A program made the position numbers and the translations under genes. Below are positions 1 to 7,963 of a DNA stretch of 64,000 bases, in pieces. The stretch comes from Bowmanella sp. JS7-9 (GTDB taxonomy: Bacteria > Pseudomonadota > Gammaproteobacteria > Enterobacterales > Alteromonadaceae), in NCBI RefSeq assembly GCF_004329715.1, contig NZ_JXSY01000015.1:62001-126000 (forward strand), given 5' to 3'. The stretch's first letter is position 1. Every line of letters begins with the position of its first letter. The notes beneath the pieces were generated by a model. The model worked only from the letters and a program-made list of their open reading frames with translations, did no database searches and had not been told where the DNA came from.

Positions 1-1442
1 TCAATCCGGATTTTACCCGAATTGAGTGCGGCGAGACGTTGCTCTCGCAAACGGTAATAGGCACTGAAGCCTTCATCATCGTCTTTCATGGATGAGTCAA
101 GTTGCAACAAGCCGTGCTCAAGCGCATTGGCGTAAAGCTCAGATAAAATCGTAAACAGATAACCGCTGTGACGGTGCAGCCCACGTTGGGCCGACAACTG
201 CTCAATCAGGTGAGTGATGGGATTGATTAACCGAATATCCTCTCCCTCGATGGTCACCGTAAAATGCCAGGGCATCAGCGGCACAATCCGCGCTTTTTCC
301 GCCGGCAACTGGCCGCAGCGAAAACTGAACAGGGTAATATCATCCAGTTGCTTACCCGGCCCGCGGAATATCTCCAGTCGCGTTATCAGCTGATGAATAT
401 CGATATCCGGGGTGTCACTTAGCCAGCGTTTGATGCCCTGTACGCCCAACATACGTCCGGCCTGATTGGTGACTTCAGTCACCCCATCGGTAAAACCCAG
501 CAAACGGTCGCCGGGCTCAGCGATATATTGCATTACATCACGCTCAAACTCATTGGGCTCCATGATCCCAAGTGACATGTGCTGTGAGTTAAATTCTTTG
601 CGCAGCTCGCCTTCTGCGCTGAACAATAACAGAGGCGGCATCCCGCCGTTCCAGATACGCATGCGCACGCCGGCGTTATCTATTTCCCCGACAATACAGG
701 CAAAAAACATATCGCCCGGTAATAACTGGCGTAAGGTGCTATTGAGGGTGGCAGCAATCTCTTCGACCGGCAGCCCTTTGGCACTGGTGGTCATAAACGC
801 TTTGGCAGTGGGCAATGCGCCAATGGCCGAGGCCAGACCATGGCCGGTAAAATCACCAATCAAAAAATACAGCGTGCCCATATAGGACGTATTAAGCAGG
901 AATAAATCGCCGTTGAAGTTACTCGCCGGGGCAAGGTGAAAATCCATCAACTGCTGCGCATCAGCGTTGATCTCCAGCGCATTGGCAAAGATATGCTCAA
1001 CAATCGCGTGCTCGCGTTGAATGCTGACCTGATGGCGCTTTAATTCCTGATTTTGTTGCTCTAACTGCTCGCTGAGAATTCGCGCGCGACTGTGTGCACG
1101 CAATATAGCTTCAATAATAACCGGACGATAAGGCCTGAGTAACACATCGTCGGCCCCCAGCTGCAGGCATTCTGCATGACGCTGTCGTTGTTGTTTATTG
1201 AGGATAACCAACACCGGCAAATGCAGTTGACCAGCCAGATTTTTGCAGCGACTGATCGCATCAGGCTGGGCCTGCAGTATTTGCCAGTCCACCAGCACCA
1301 TGTCCACGGCGCGCTGATGAATAAGCTCACCGGCAATGTCGATATCATCAATGTGCGAGACACTGACGTAATTGAGTTGCTGCAATAACGCAGCCAGCGC
1401 AGAACGTTGCGACAGGTCGGCATCGACCACTAACAACCGCAT
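1..1442 (-). CDS. Response regulator with PP2C (SpoIIE) phosphatase and anti-sigma kinase domains, CrsR/HsbR-like (3' end beyond window)
   Basis: The gene begins with ATG at 1442 and stays open to position 1, so its C-terminus is missing. Residues 1-120 form a receiver with acidic residues D7 and D9 and a phospho-acceptor D52 (VLVDW); the usual conserved Lys is Arg (LLRPY). A short helical linker follows. The SpoIIE/PP2C phosphatase spans about 150-370, with metal-binding motifs GDLF, GDFTGHG, FTDGVTE and LDDIT. Then comes the start of an RsbW-like HATPase, with its N-box ELYANALEHG; the G-boxes lie off the edge. This three-domain build is that of Shewanella CrsR and Pseudomonas HsbR, which phosphorylate or dephosphorylate a STAS partner to control a sigma or anti-sigma factor. 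The STAS gene lies 3 bp upstream, as expected. Assignment to CrsR or HsbR is inferred from domain order and the neighbour. Confidence 0.85.
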   Translation of the reverse strand, partial: MRLLVVDADLSQRSALAALLQQLNYVSVSHIDDIDIAGELIHQRAVDMVLVDWQILQAQPDAISRCKNLAGQLHLPVLVILNKQQRQRHAECLQLGADDVLLRPYRPVIIEAILRAHSRARILSEQLEQQNQELKRHQVSIQREHAIVEHIFANALEINADAQQLMDFHLAPASNFNGDLFLLNTSYMGTLYFLIGDFTGHGLASAIGALPTAKAFMTTSAKGLPVEEIAATLNSTLRQLLPGDMFFACIVGEIDNAGVRMRIWNGGMPPLLLFSAEGELRKEFNSQHMSLGIMEPNEFERDVMQYIAEPGDRLLGFTDGVTEVTNQAGRMLGVQGIKRWLSDTPDIDIHQLITRLEIFRGPGKQLDDITLFSFRCGQLPAEKARIVPLMPWHFTVTIEGEDIRLINPITHLIEQLSAQRGLHRHSGYLFTILSELYANALEHGLLQLDSSMKDDDEGFSAYYRLREQRLAALNSGKIRI

Positions 1443-1445
1443 AAG

Positions 1446-1751
1446 CTATTCAATATCAAATTTTTTATCGAAACGGGCAATTTGGAAGATATTACGAATC
1501 GTTTCCCGACAATTGATCAGCCTGAAGCATTTGACCTGTTGGCCCAGCACACGCTGCATATTGAGTAACATGCCTAATGCCGATGAGTCCATATAGGAGG
1601 TTTGTGATAAATCAATGACCACTTCGGTGACTGAATTGTCCAGCTCGGCATAAGCCTGGCGAAATTGCTGAACCATTTCAAAATCAAATTTATCTGCTAA
1701 TTCGATGGTAAGGGTAGTGCCATCCTGGGAGAGCCTGTTATCAAGCTTCAT
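1446..1751 (-). CDS. STAS-domain anti-sigma factor antagonist, CrsA/HsbA-like
   Basis: A 101-residue single STAS domain. The motif YMDSSALG places a serine at position 56 right after D55, the site phosphorylated in SpoIIAA-type antagonists and in HsbA. The chosen ATG at 1751 is preceded by GGGGAA at proper spacing; a longer frame starting at 1937 adds 62 residues unlike any STAS protein and was rejected. The gene ends 3 bp before the phosphatase/kinase gene, so the two are probably co-transcribed and translationally coupled. In known systems the unphosphorylated antagonist binds an anti-sigma protein; that partner is not visible here. Confidence 0.88.
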   Translation of the reverse strand: MKLDNRLSQDGTTLTIELADKFDFEMVQQFRQAYAELDNSVTEVVIDLSQTSYMDSSALGMLLNMQRVLGQQVKCFRLINCRETIRNIFQIARFDKKFDIE

Positions 1752-1861
1752 TGTTATTATTCCCCGATAAACTGCTATCGATATATACCCACATATCACT
1801 GCATTGGGTAAACTAATCGGTACTATAACGTAACTCCCCTTCTGCACCAATAAGGTAACGC

Positions 1862-2188
1862 ATGTCAAATAAGGATTCTGTACTGGTTTACAGCACGGGC
1901 ATAGGTCGTATTGACACCCCTGCCCATTCAGAGCCACAACGCAGCGGTGATGGCATAGCCCGTATACGCCGAGAAACCAAAGGACGTAAAGGTAAAGGCG
2001 TTACAACCATTAGCGGCCTGCTATTTAGCGATGCTGAGCTAAAATTGCTGTGCGCCGAATTAAAGAAACAATGTGGTTGCGGCGGCTCGGTCAAAGAGGG
2101 TGTCATCGAAATACAAGGCGACAACCGTGAAAAAATCCAGCAAGTCCTTGAAAAAAAAGGTATAAAAAGCAAGCTTGCCGGTGGTTAA
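1862..2188 (+). CDS. yciH: YciH, SUI1/eIF1-family translation factor
   Basis: A 108-residue protein with a basic, disordered N-terminus and a C-terminal SUI1 fold: the TTISGLLFSDAELKLLCAEL helix, the KKQCGCGGSVKEG loop and the IEIQGD strand are characteristic. Family members are related to eukaryotic eIF1 and are thought to affect initiation fidelity in bacteria. The gene is divergent from the STAS gene (110 bp apart) and ends 10 bp before the tandem-receiver gene, so the two may share a transcript. Confidence 0.9.
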   Translation: MSNKDSVLVYSTGIGRIDTPAHSEPQRSGDGIARIRRETKGRKGKGVTTISGLLFSDAELKLLCAELKKQCGCGGSVKEGVIEIQGDNREKIQQVLEKKGIKSKLAGG

Positions 2189-2198
2189 CGAGGAGTAT

Positions 2199-2999
2199 AT
2201 GGCAAACGATATCGCATTATCAGAGTTGAGCATCCTGTTGGTTGAACCTTCGGATACCCAGCGAAAAATTATTACCAGCATGCTGGAGCAGGCCGGTATC
2301 GGACAAGTAGAAAGCGCCGGTACCATTGGCGAAGCATGGGATATGCTGGCCGGCCATGGCGCAGATTTAGTGGTCAGTGCTATGTATTTTTCCGACGGTA
2401 CCGGACTGGAATTACTGCAAAAGATCAAATCCAATGAGGCCCACCAGTCTTTGCCATTTATGTTGGTGTCCAGCGAATACCGCAAAGAAAAGTTAGAGGA
2501 ATTTAAGCAATCCGGCGTCGTTGCGATTTTGCCCAAACCGTTTGAACCGGTGCATTTATCCCGTGCGTTGGCCGCGTCATTAGATCTGATCAATACCCAT
2601 GAAATCGAACTGGACTTATTTGATGTTGAACAGTTGCGGGTGTTGTTGGTGGATGACAGCAAAATGGCGCGCAACCATATTCGCCGCGTACTGGAAGGCA
2701 TGGGACTCAAACAATTCGCCGAAGCGGAAAACGGCGCGTTGGCCCTGACATTGCTTAAAGACCAGACGTTTGATTTAGTTGTTACCGACTATAACATGCC
2801 AGAAATGGATGGCCGTGAGCTCTCTGAGTTCATTCGTTTCAGTCCGGAAACCGCACATATTCCGATTATTATGGTGTCATCCGAAGCTAACAGTGCCAAG
2901 ATGGCGAATATCCAGCAAACTGGGGTGAATGCCCTGTGTGACAAGCCATTCGAGCCTGCTGAGGTTCGTCAGATCCTGGCCAGTCTGCTCAACCATTAG
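2199..2999 (+). CDS. Tandem-receiver response regulator with a degenerate first receiver
   Basis: 266 residues with two CheY-like domains and no output domain. Receiver 2 (about 140-262) is intact: VDDSK acidic pocket, phospho-acceptor D197 in VVTDYNM and Lys in DKPFEP. Receiver 1 (about 8-125) keeps the Lys (LPKPFEP) but has Ala61 where the phospho-Asp should be (VVSAMYF), and only one acidic pocket residue (VEPSD). It is therefore likely a pseudo-receiver used for dimerisation or binding. The start at 2199 has AGGAG immediately upstream; a start 24 bp earlier overlaps yciH and has no such site. The cognate kinase is not in the window. Confidence 0.88.
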   Translation: MANDIALSELSILLVEPSDTQRKIITSMLEQAGIGQVESAGTIGEAWDMLAGHGADLVVSAMYFSDGTGLELLQKIKSNEAHQSLPFMLVSSEYRKEKLEEFKQSGVVAILPKPFEPVHLSRALAASLDLINTHEIELDLFDVEQLRVLLVDDSKMARNHIRRVLEGMGLKQFAEAENGALALTLLKDQTFDLVVTDYNMPEMDGRELSEFIRFSPETAHIPIIMVSSEANSAKMANIQQTGVNALCDKPFEPAEVRQILASLLNH

Positions 3000-3075
3000 T
3001 TTGTCAGTCGGCGCAGATGGATTTGCGCCCAATCCTTGGTTAAGGTAGCCACTATGCCCTATCAAGGAAGAAACC

Positions 3076-5430
3076 ATGTCCCGCGCCCGTCTCTTTATCT
3101 ATAGCCTTTCCGGCATTTTGCTCCTGTGTATTGCCTGCTTATATTTGCTTCTGCGAGCCAGTCTGCCTGCGTTAGATGGTCAGGTAAAAAGCACTTATCT
3201 GAGCGATGCGGTGACCGTTAAACGGGATGCATTAGGGAGCGCCGATATCTTTGCACAGTCGCGCGACGACCTGGCGTTCGCGACTGGCTACGTGCACGGG
3301 CAAGAGCGCTTTTTCCAGATGGATCTAATGCGTCGCAATGCAGCCGGCGAACTGGCGGAATTAGTCGGTCAGGCGGCACTGCCACTGGATAAGAAACGCC
3401 GCTTGCACCAGTTTCGCCTGCGAGCTGAAAAAATACTGCCGACCCTGCCACAACAACACCGGCAGTTACTGGCGAATTACGCCGCCGGCGTCAATCAGGG
3501 TATCCACGACCTGAGCATGCGGCCATTCGAGTATCTGTTACTGAATCAGGCTCCCATCCCATGGCAGGCAGAAGACTCACTCCTGGTGATCTACAGCATG
3601 TACATGCAACTGCAATATAGCGATGGAAAGCGCGATATCAGCGTTGATGCTCTGCACAAACTGGTGCCTGAACAATGGTTTGACTTTTTAATGGCCAGTG
3701 GCAGTCGCTGGGATGCGCCGTTGGATGATTCGATAATCCCGGAGCCATCCCTACCCACTGAGCCGCTACCTGCACAAATAAACCAGCGCAGCCGGGAGGC
3801 TTTCGACCAACCTGGCGATTTGCTGCCCGGAAGTAATAACTTTGCGGTCGCCGGCAGCCTCACCCGCCATGGCGGTGCAATGTTAGCTAACGACATGCAT
3901 TTGAACATTTCCGTCCCCAATATCTGGTACCGCATGCGCTTAAACTGGCAGGACGCCGATCAACGTCATTTTGTGGTTGGCGTCAGTTTGCCCGGCACCC
4001 CCATGGTGATCGCTGGGAGCAATGGCAAACTGGCCTGGGGCTTTACTAATACTCAGGGTGACTGGAGTGACGTGATTCGCCTGACGGTGTCACCGGGTGG
4101 CGAACAGTACCTGACACAGTCAGGCTGGCAGGCTTTCAGTTACCAACAAGAGACCATTAATATTGCCGGACAGGATAGCGAGCCCCTGCGGATTAAACAC
4201 ACTGAGTTTGGTCCGGTCATTGGTGTGGATGCGCAGGGCAATCCGTTGGCGCTGCGATGGGTCGCCCACGACCCGCGCGGGGTAAACCTGCAACTGATGC
4301 AGATAGAAACCGCAACATCCGTCACCGAAGGGGTCCGGATTGCCCATCAAGCCGGTATGCCGGCACAAAACATTATGCTGGCCGATGCTAGCGGGAATAT
4401 TGGCTGGACGGTGGCTGGGCCTATCCCGGCGCAGCCAAAATCTGATAATCGCTTGGTACTGGACAGTCATGCCAAAGACAATCGCTGGCAGGGCTTTATT
4501 CCCTCAGAACGCTATCCACAGCGAGTGAACCCTGTGGATGGCAGGTTGTGGACGGCGAATGCCCGCACGTTAGGTGATGAATTCGCCGTCATCGGTGATG
4601 GCGGGTTGGCGCTTGGCGCCCGCGCCCAGCAAATTCGGGATGGACTGCGCAGTCTGCCCCAAATCGACGAGAAGGATTTATTCGCTATTCAACTGGACGA
4701 TCGCGCACTGTTTTTAAGCCGTTGGCACGATTTGTTGTTGCAGAACGTTATACCCGGCGCTGATTTTGCCGGCAAGGCATACGCTATCGAGGCGCTACAG
4801 AACTGGCAAGCGCGCGCCAGTGCAGAATCATTGGGCTACCTGCTAACTCGTGAGTTTCGCTTAAAAGTCCGCCATCTGCTGTTTTCACCGTTATTCACCG
4901 CCTTGCAACAACAGGAGCCCGCCGTATCTGCCAAGAGTTTGTACGCGCCGTTGGAAACTGCCATGTGGGCCTTGGTGAGTGAACAACCCAAGCATTTACT
5001 GCCGGGTGGTTACGACAACTGGCAACAGCTTTTACAACAAGCCTGGCTGGCGACACTGACTGACTTAAACCAACAAACCGGCAACTGGCAAACCGCCAGT
5101 TGGGGCACTTATAACCAAAGCTATTTTCAGCATCCGTTGGGTAAAGTTATTGATACCCTAGCACCACTAACCAACATGCCGTCAGTGCCGCAAGCCGGTG
5201 ACAGCTTTATGCCGCGGGTTGCCACCAACAGCTTTGGCGCCTCAGAGCGCCTTGTGGTGGCTCCGGGGCAAGAGCAAAGCGGCATATTGAGTATGCCCTC
5301 AGCACAATCAGGTCACCCCCTCAGTCCATACTACTTTGCCGGTGAAACCCGCTGGCAGGCAGACGATCCGGTGCCGTTGCTCCCGGGGAAAACGGTGTGG
5401 CAACTGGAAATGTTACCAGGGACTAATTAG
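3076..5430 (+). CDS. Penicillin acylase-family Ntn hydrolase, membrane-anchored
   Basis: 784 residues. An N-terminal hydrophobic segment (about residues 6-27) acts as signal or anchor for export. The alpha-chain-like part contains YVHGQERFFQMDLMRR. The catalytic serine is S253 in PGSNNF, where precursors of this family cleave themselves to expose an N-terminal Ser nucleophile; HGGAMLANDMHL and WGFTN further match the beta chain. Relatives include penicillin G acylase and acyl-homoserine-lactone acylases (PvdQ, QuiP); the substrate cannot be told from sequence. The ATG follows AAGGAAG. The gene stands alone, 76 bp after the receiver gene and just upstream of the pheA leader. Confidence 0.88.
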   Translation: MSRARLFIYSLSGILLLCIACLYLLLRASLPALDGQVKSTYLSDAVTVKRDALGSADIFAQSRDDLAFATGYVHGQERFFQMDLMRRNAAGELAELVGQAALPLDKKRRLHQFRLRAEKILPTLPQQHRQLLANYAAGVNQGIHDLSMRPFEYLLLNQAPIPWQAEDSLLVIYSMYMQLQYSDGKRDISVDALHKLVPEQWFDFLMASGSRWDAPLDDSIIPEPSLPTEPLPAQINQRSREAFDQPGDLLPGSNNFAVAGSLTRHGGAMLANDMHLNISVPNIWYRMRLNWQDADQRHFVVGVSLPGTPMVIAGSNGKLAWGFTNTQGDWSDVIRLTVSPGGEQYLTQSGWQAFSYQQETINIAGQDSEPLRIKHTEFGPVIGVDAQGNPLALRWVAHDPRGVNLQLMQIETATSVTEGVRIAHQAGMPAQNIMLADASGNIGWTVAGPIPAQPKSDNRLVLDSHAKDNRWQGFIPSERYPQRVNPVDGRLWTANARTLGDEFAVIGDGGLALGARAQQIRDGLRSLPQIDEKDLFAIQLDDRALFLSRWHDLLLQNVIPGADFAGKAYAIEALQNWQARASAESLGYLLTREFRLKVRHLLFSPLFTALQQQEPAVSAKSLYAPLETAMWALVSEQPKHLLPGGYDNWQQLLQQAWLATLTDLNQQTGNWQTASWGTYNQSYFQHPLGKVIDTLAPLTNMPSVPQAGDSFMPRVATNSFGASERLVVAPGQEQSGILSMPSAQSGHPLSPYYFAGETRWQADDPVPLLPGKTVWQLEMLPGTN

Positions 5431-5433
5431 CGG

Positions 5434-5462
5434 TTGACAGCCTACCCTTCGAGCCTTACATT
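5434..5462 (+). promoter_or_regulatory. Sigma-70 promoter for pheL-pheA
   Basis: A perfect -35 box TTGACA (5434-5439) and a -10 box TACATT (5457-5462) are 17 bp apart. It begins four bases after the acylase stop codon and is the only strong candidate upstream of pheA. The predicted transcription start falls within a base or two of the leader peptide ATG at 5469. Confidence 0.7.
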
Positions 5463-5468
5463 CGTCCT

Positions 5469-5519
5469 ATGAAAAAAGTATACGCGAAATTTTTTGGCTT
5501 CTTTACCCCCTCTCGTTAG
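5469..5519 (+). CDS. pheL: pheA leader peptide (PheL), 16 residues with four Phe codons
   Basis: The peptide MKKVYAKFFGFFTPSR ends 78 bp before pheA. It has four Phe codons in five positions (FFGFF), as expected for a peptide whose translation senses charged tRNA-Phe, and it is followed by a terminator hairpin and then pheA. This is the classical phe attenuation layout known from enterobacteria. Unusually, no Shine-Dalgarno sequence precedes its ATG, and the best promoter predicts a transcript starting at or next to this ATG, so it may be read from a leaderless mRNA. It is too short for standard gene callers. Confidence 0.85.
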   Translation: MKKVYAKFFGFFTPSR

Positions 5520-5570
5520 GAGGATTAGCCGCATTTTGCCGTTAAAAACCTCCATTCAGGAGGTTTTTTT
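5519..5570 (+). promoter_or_regulatory. pheA transcription attenuator (terminator with possible antiterminator)
   Basis: The terminator arm pairs AACCTCC (5547-5553) with GGAGGTT (5559-5565), with a 5-base loop, flanking A/T pairs and a T-run. An upstream GGAGG (5519-5523), overlapping the pheL stop codon, can pair instead with CCTCC (5549-5553). A ribosome finishing pheL would cover GGAGG and favour termination, while one stalled at the Phe codons would leave it free and favour read-through. The alternative pairing is inferred by complementarity; the terminator is clear. Confidence 0.8.
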
Positions 5571-5597
5571 GTTTTAACCCGGTGAGGACAACACAGA

Positions 5598-6785
5598 ATG
5601 ACACAAACAGAAGATTTGCTTGCCCCAATCCGGGAGCAGATAAATCAGGTCGACCAACAGGTATTGGAGTTATTGGCCAAACGCCGCGGCCTGACGAATC
5701 AGGTTGCCGAGGCTAAGATCCAGACAGCTAAACCCATCCGCGATCAACACCGTGAACAGCAGTTACTGGTAAAACTGATTAAACAGGGGCAAAAACTGGG
5801 GCTGGATCCCCACTTTATCACCCAGTTATTTCACGTCATCATCGAAGACTCGGTACTCAACCAACAGGCGCTGTTGGCTGAGCGCGCCAACCCGGAACAA
5901 TCCCAACCGCTCAATCGCGTGGCATTTTTGGGCAACAAAGGCTCATACAGCTATCTTGCGGCAAAAAAATATTTCTCCCGTCGCGCCGGTGAGTTCCTTG
6001 AATTAGGCTGCCAAAGCTTTGCCGAAATCATTCAGAAAGTGGAATCCAATCAGGCCGACTACGCAGTATTACCAATTGAAAACACCAGCTCTGGCAGTAT
6101 TAACGAAGTCTATGATCAGTTACAGCACACCAGCTTAAGCATCATTGGTGAACTGACTCACCCGATTAAACACGCGCTGTTGGTGGCGGATAACACTGAC
6201 ACCAGTAAGATCACGACGTTATATGCGCACCCGCAGGTGTTCGCTCAATGCAGCCACTTCCTGGCTGAACTGGGCAATGTGGAAGTCAAACCGTGTGACA
6301 GTACATCCGCAGCCATGATGAAGGTCGCCGAGTTGCAATCACCTCATGCCGCAGCCATTGGCAGTGAGGCCGGTGGCAACTTGTATGGCCTGACCGCAAT
6401 TAAATCTAACCTGGCGAACCAGAAAGAAAACCATAGCCGCTTTATTGTGGTGGCGCGTAAGTCGGTCAAAGTGCCGATTCAGGTGCCCGCCAAAACCACG
6501 TTAGTGATGTCGACGGTGCAAAAGCCCGGCGCATTGGTTGAGGCCTTGTTGGTGCTCAAAGACAACAACATCAATATGACCAAGCTGGAATCCCGCCCGA
6601 TTACTGGCAATCCATGGGAAGAGATGTTTTATATCGACGTGGAAGGCAACCTGCAGGATGGCCCGATGCAAAATGCCATCGAAGGCTTACGGGCAATTAC
6701 CCGTTATCTGAAAGTGCTCGGCTGTTACCCCACAGAGGAAGTCACGCCGACCAAAGTACCGCTCGCCGCGGCACTTCAGGACTAA
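5598..6785 (+). CDS. pheA: P-protein: chorismate mutase / prephenate dehydratase
   Basis: 395 residues catalysing chorismate to prephenate to phenylpyruvate. Chorismate mutase (about 1-95) keeps R12, R29, K40, R48 and the R52-E53 pair. Prephenate dehydratase (about 106-285) shows FLGNKGSYS, LPIENTSSGS, HPQVFAQC and AAIGSE. The catalytic TRF motif reads S280-R-F, a conservative Ser for Thr. The C-terminal ACT domain has GALVEALL and ESRP, the Phe-binding motifs, so feedback inhibition by Phe is expected. GGTGAGG precedes the ATG. Expression is controlled by the pheL attenuator, and the gene converges on tyrA. Confidence 0.96.
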   Translation: MTQTEDLLAPIREQINQVDQQVLELLAKRRGLTNQVAEAKIQTAKPIRDQHREQQLLVKLIKQGQKLGLDPHFITQLFHVIIEDSVLNQQALLAERANPEQSQPLNRVAFLGNKGSYSYLAAKKYFSRRAGEFLELGCQSFAEIIQKVESNQADYAVLPIENTSSGSINEVYDQLQHTSLSIIGELTHPIKHALLVADNTDTSKITTLYAHPQVFAQCSHFLAELGNVEVKPCDSTSAAMMKVAELQSPHAAAIGSEAGGNLYGLTAIKSNLANQKENHSRFIVVARKSVKVPIQVPAKTTLVMSTVQKPGALVEALLVLKDNNINMTKLESRPITGNPWEEMFYIDVEGNLQDGPMQNAIEGLRAITRYLKVLGCYPTEEVTPTKVPLAAALQD

Positions 6786-6787
6786 AA

Positions 6788-6815
6788 AAAGAGCGCATCT
6801 GCGCTCTTTATTTTT
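6788..6815 (+). terminator. Terminator between pheA and tyrA
   Basis: Stem GAGCGC / GCGCTC with a 4-base loop, extended by A/T pairs and followed by T-runs on both strands. It can therefore serve both convergent genes. Confidence 0.85.
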
Positions 6816-6832
6816 AACACTGAATTCAGCTG

Positions 6833-7957
6833 CTAACCGCGGTCATCATCGGCTTTAAGCAGCAGCTTTTTGCTTTGCACCAGACAGGTTTTGGCGTAAT
6901 CCCCAAACCATTCAGCAATCTCTTCGAACTGATGAATAAACGCCTGCTTATCTCCGCGTTCGACCATGGTTAATGCCTGCTGATAGCGCTGACTGAAACG
7001 CTGTAACAAGGCTTTGCCTTCGACGCTGCCAAAAATAATATCGGCATAGAGTTGCGGACTTTGTGCGAACAGACGCCCAACCATGGCCAGTTCCAATCGA
7101 TATATCGGTGAACTGAAGGCAATCAGCTGCTCTAACAATGGGTTTTCTTCCGATAGGTGCATGCCATACACAAAGCTGGAGAAGTGACGCATCACCTGAA
7201 TAAACGCCATCGCATGATCATGGTTCTCGGGACTGCTATGAATGACCTTTGCCCCCCAGATTTGCATCTGTTGAATCAGCCATTCGTAAATTTCCGGATA
7301 GCGACCATCACACACCACGATAACCTGTTTAGCCAGGCTGCCTACATCCGGACCGAACATAGGGTGCAGACCGACTACCGGCCCCTGATGCGCCGCTAAC
7401 ATAGCCTGTAAAGGGGCATGTTTGGTACTGGTAACATCTGCCAGAATACAGGCGGGCGGTAAGTTACTCAGGCGTGCGATGACCTGTTCGGTTAGCTTGA
7501 TGGGCACGGCGACCAGCACCAGATCCGCATCATGTAATATGTCATCGGCGCGCGGCCAGTCATCCGCTTCCAGCACCGACACATGATAATTACTGTGCTC
7601 GAATAATCGCACAAACACCTGCCCCAACGCACCGGCACCACCGACCACCACGATTTTGTTGATGTCGGGATTGATGCGTACGAAATAGGTATCACTATCC
7701 TGATAGGTTTCGCGTTGAATACGTTTGGCCAGATCTTCGGCGAATTCCGGGTTTAGTCCGGCATTTTTCGCAAATGCCACCATTTCGGTTACGATGGCGC
7801 GATCCTGACTGGCTACATAGACCGGATGGCCTTCCTGACATTGCTGCTTTGCCAGCTGATACGACACGTGCATTCGCTTTGCCAGTAATTCAAATAGTTG
7901 TCCATCTAACTGACGGCGCTGCTCTAATAGCGCCGTGGCATCCTCTGACAATGTCAT
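6833..7957 (-). CDS. tyrA: T-protein: chorismate mutase / prephenate dehydrogenase
   Basis: 374 residues, the usual length. An AroQ-type chorismate mutase (about 1-90) is fused to an NAD-dependent prephenate dehydrogenase with the nucleotide-binding motif [10 protein letters not shown], then [16 protein letters not shown] and [10 protein letters not shown], which closely follow E. coli TyrA. It makes 4-hydroxyphenylpyruvate for tyrosine. It starts 6 bp after the aroF stop, so aroF-tyrA is an operon, as in E. coli. Confidence 0.96.
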   Translation of the reverse strand: MTLSEDATALLEQRRQLDGQLFELLAKRMHVSYQLAKQQCQEGHPVYVASQDRAIVTEMVAFAKNAGLNPEFAEDLAKRIQRETYQDSDTYFVRINPDINKIVVVGGAGALGQVFVRLFEHSNYHVSVLEADDWPRADDILHDADLVLVAVPIKLTEQVIARLSNLPPACILADVTSTKHAPLQAMLAAHQGPVVGLHPMFGPDVGSLAKQVIVVCDGRYPEIYEWLIQQMQIWGAKVIHSSPENHDHAMAFIQVMRHFSSFVYGMHLSEENPLLEQLIAFSSPIYRLELAMVGRLFAQSPQLYADIIFGSVEGKALLQRFSQRYQQALTMVERGDKQAFIHQFEEIAEWFGDYAKTCLVQSKKLLLKADDDRG

Positions 7958-7963
7958 TGTCGC

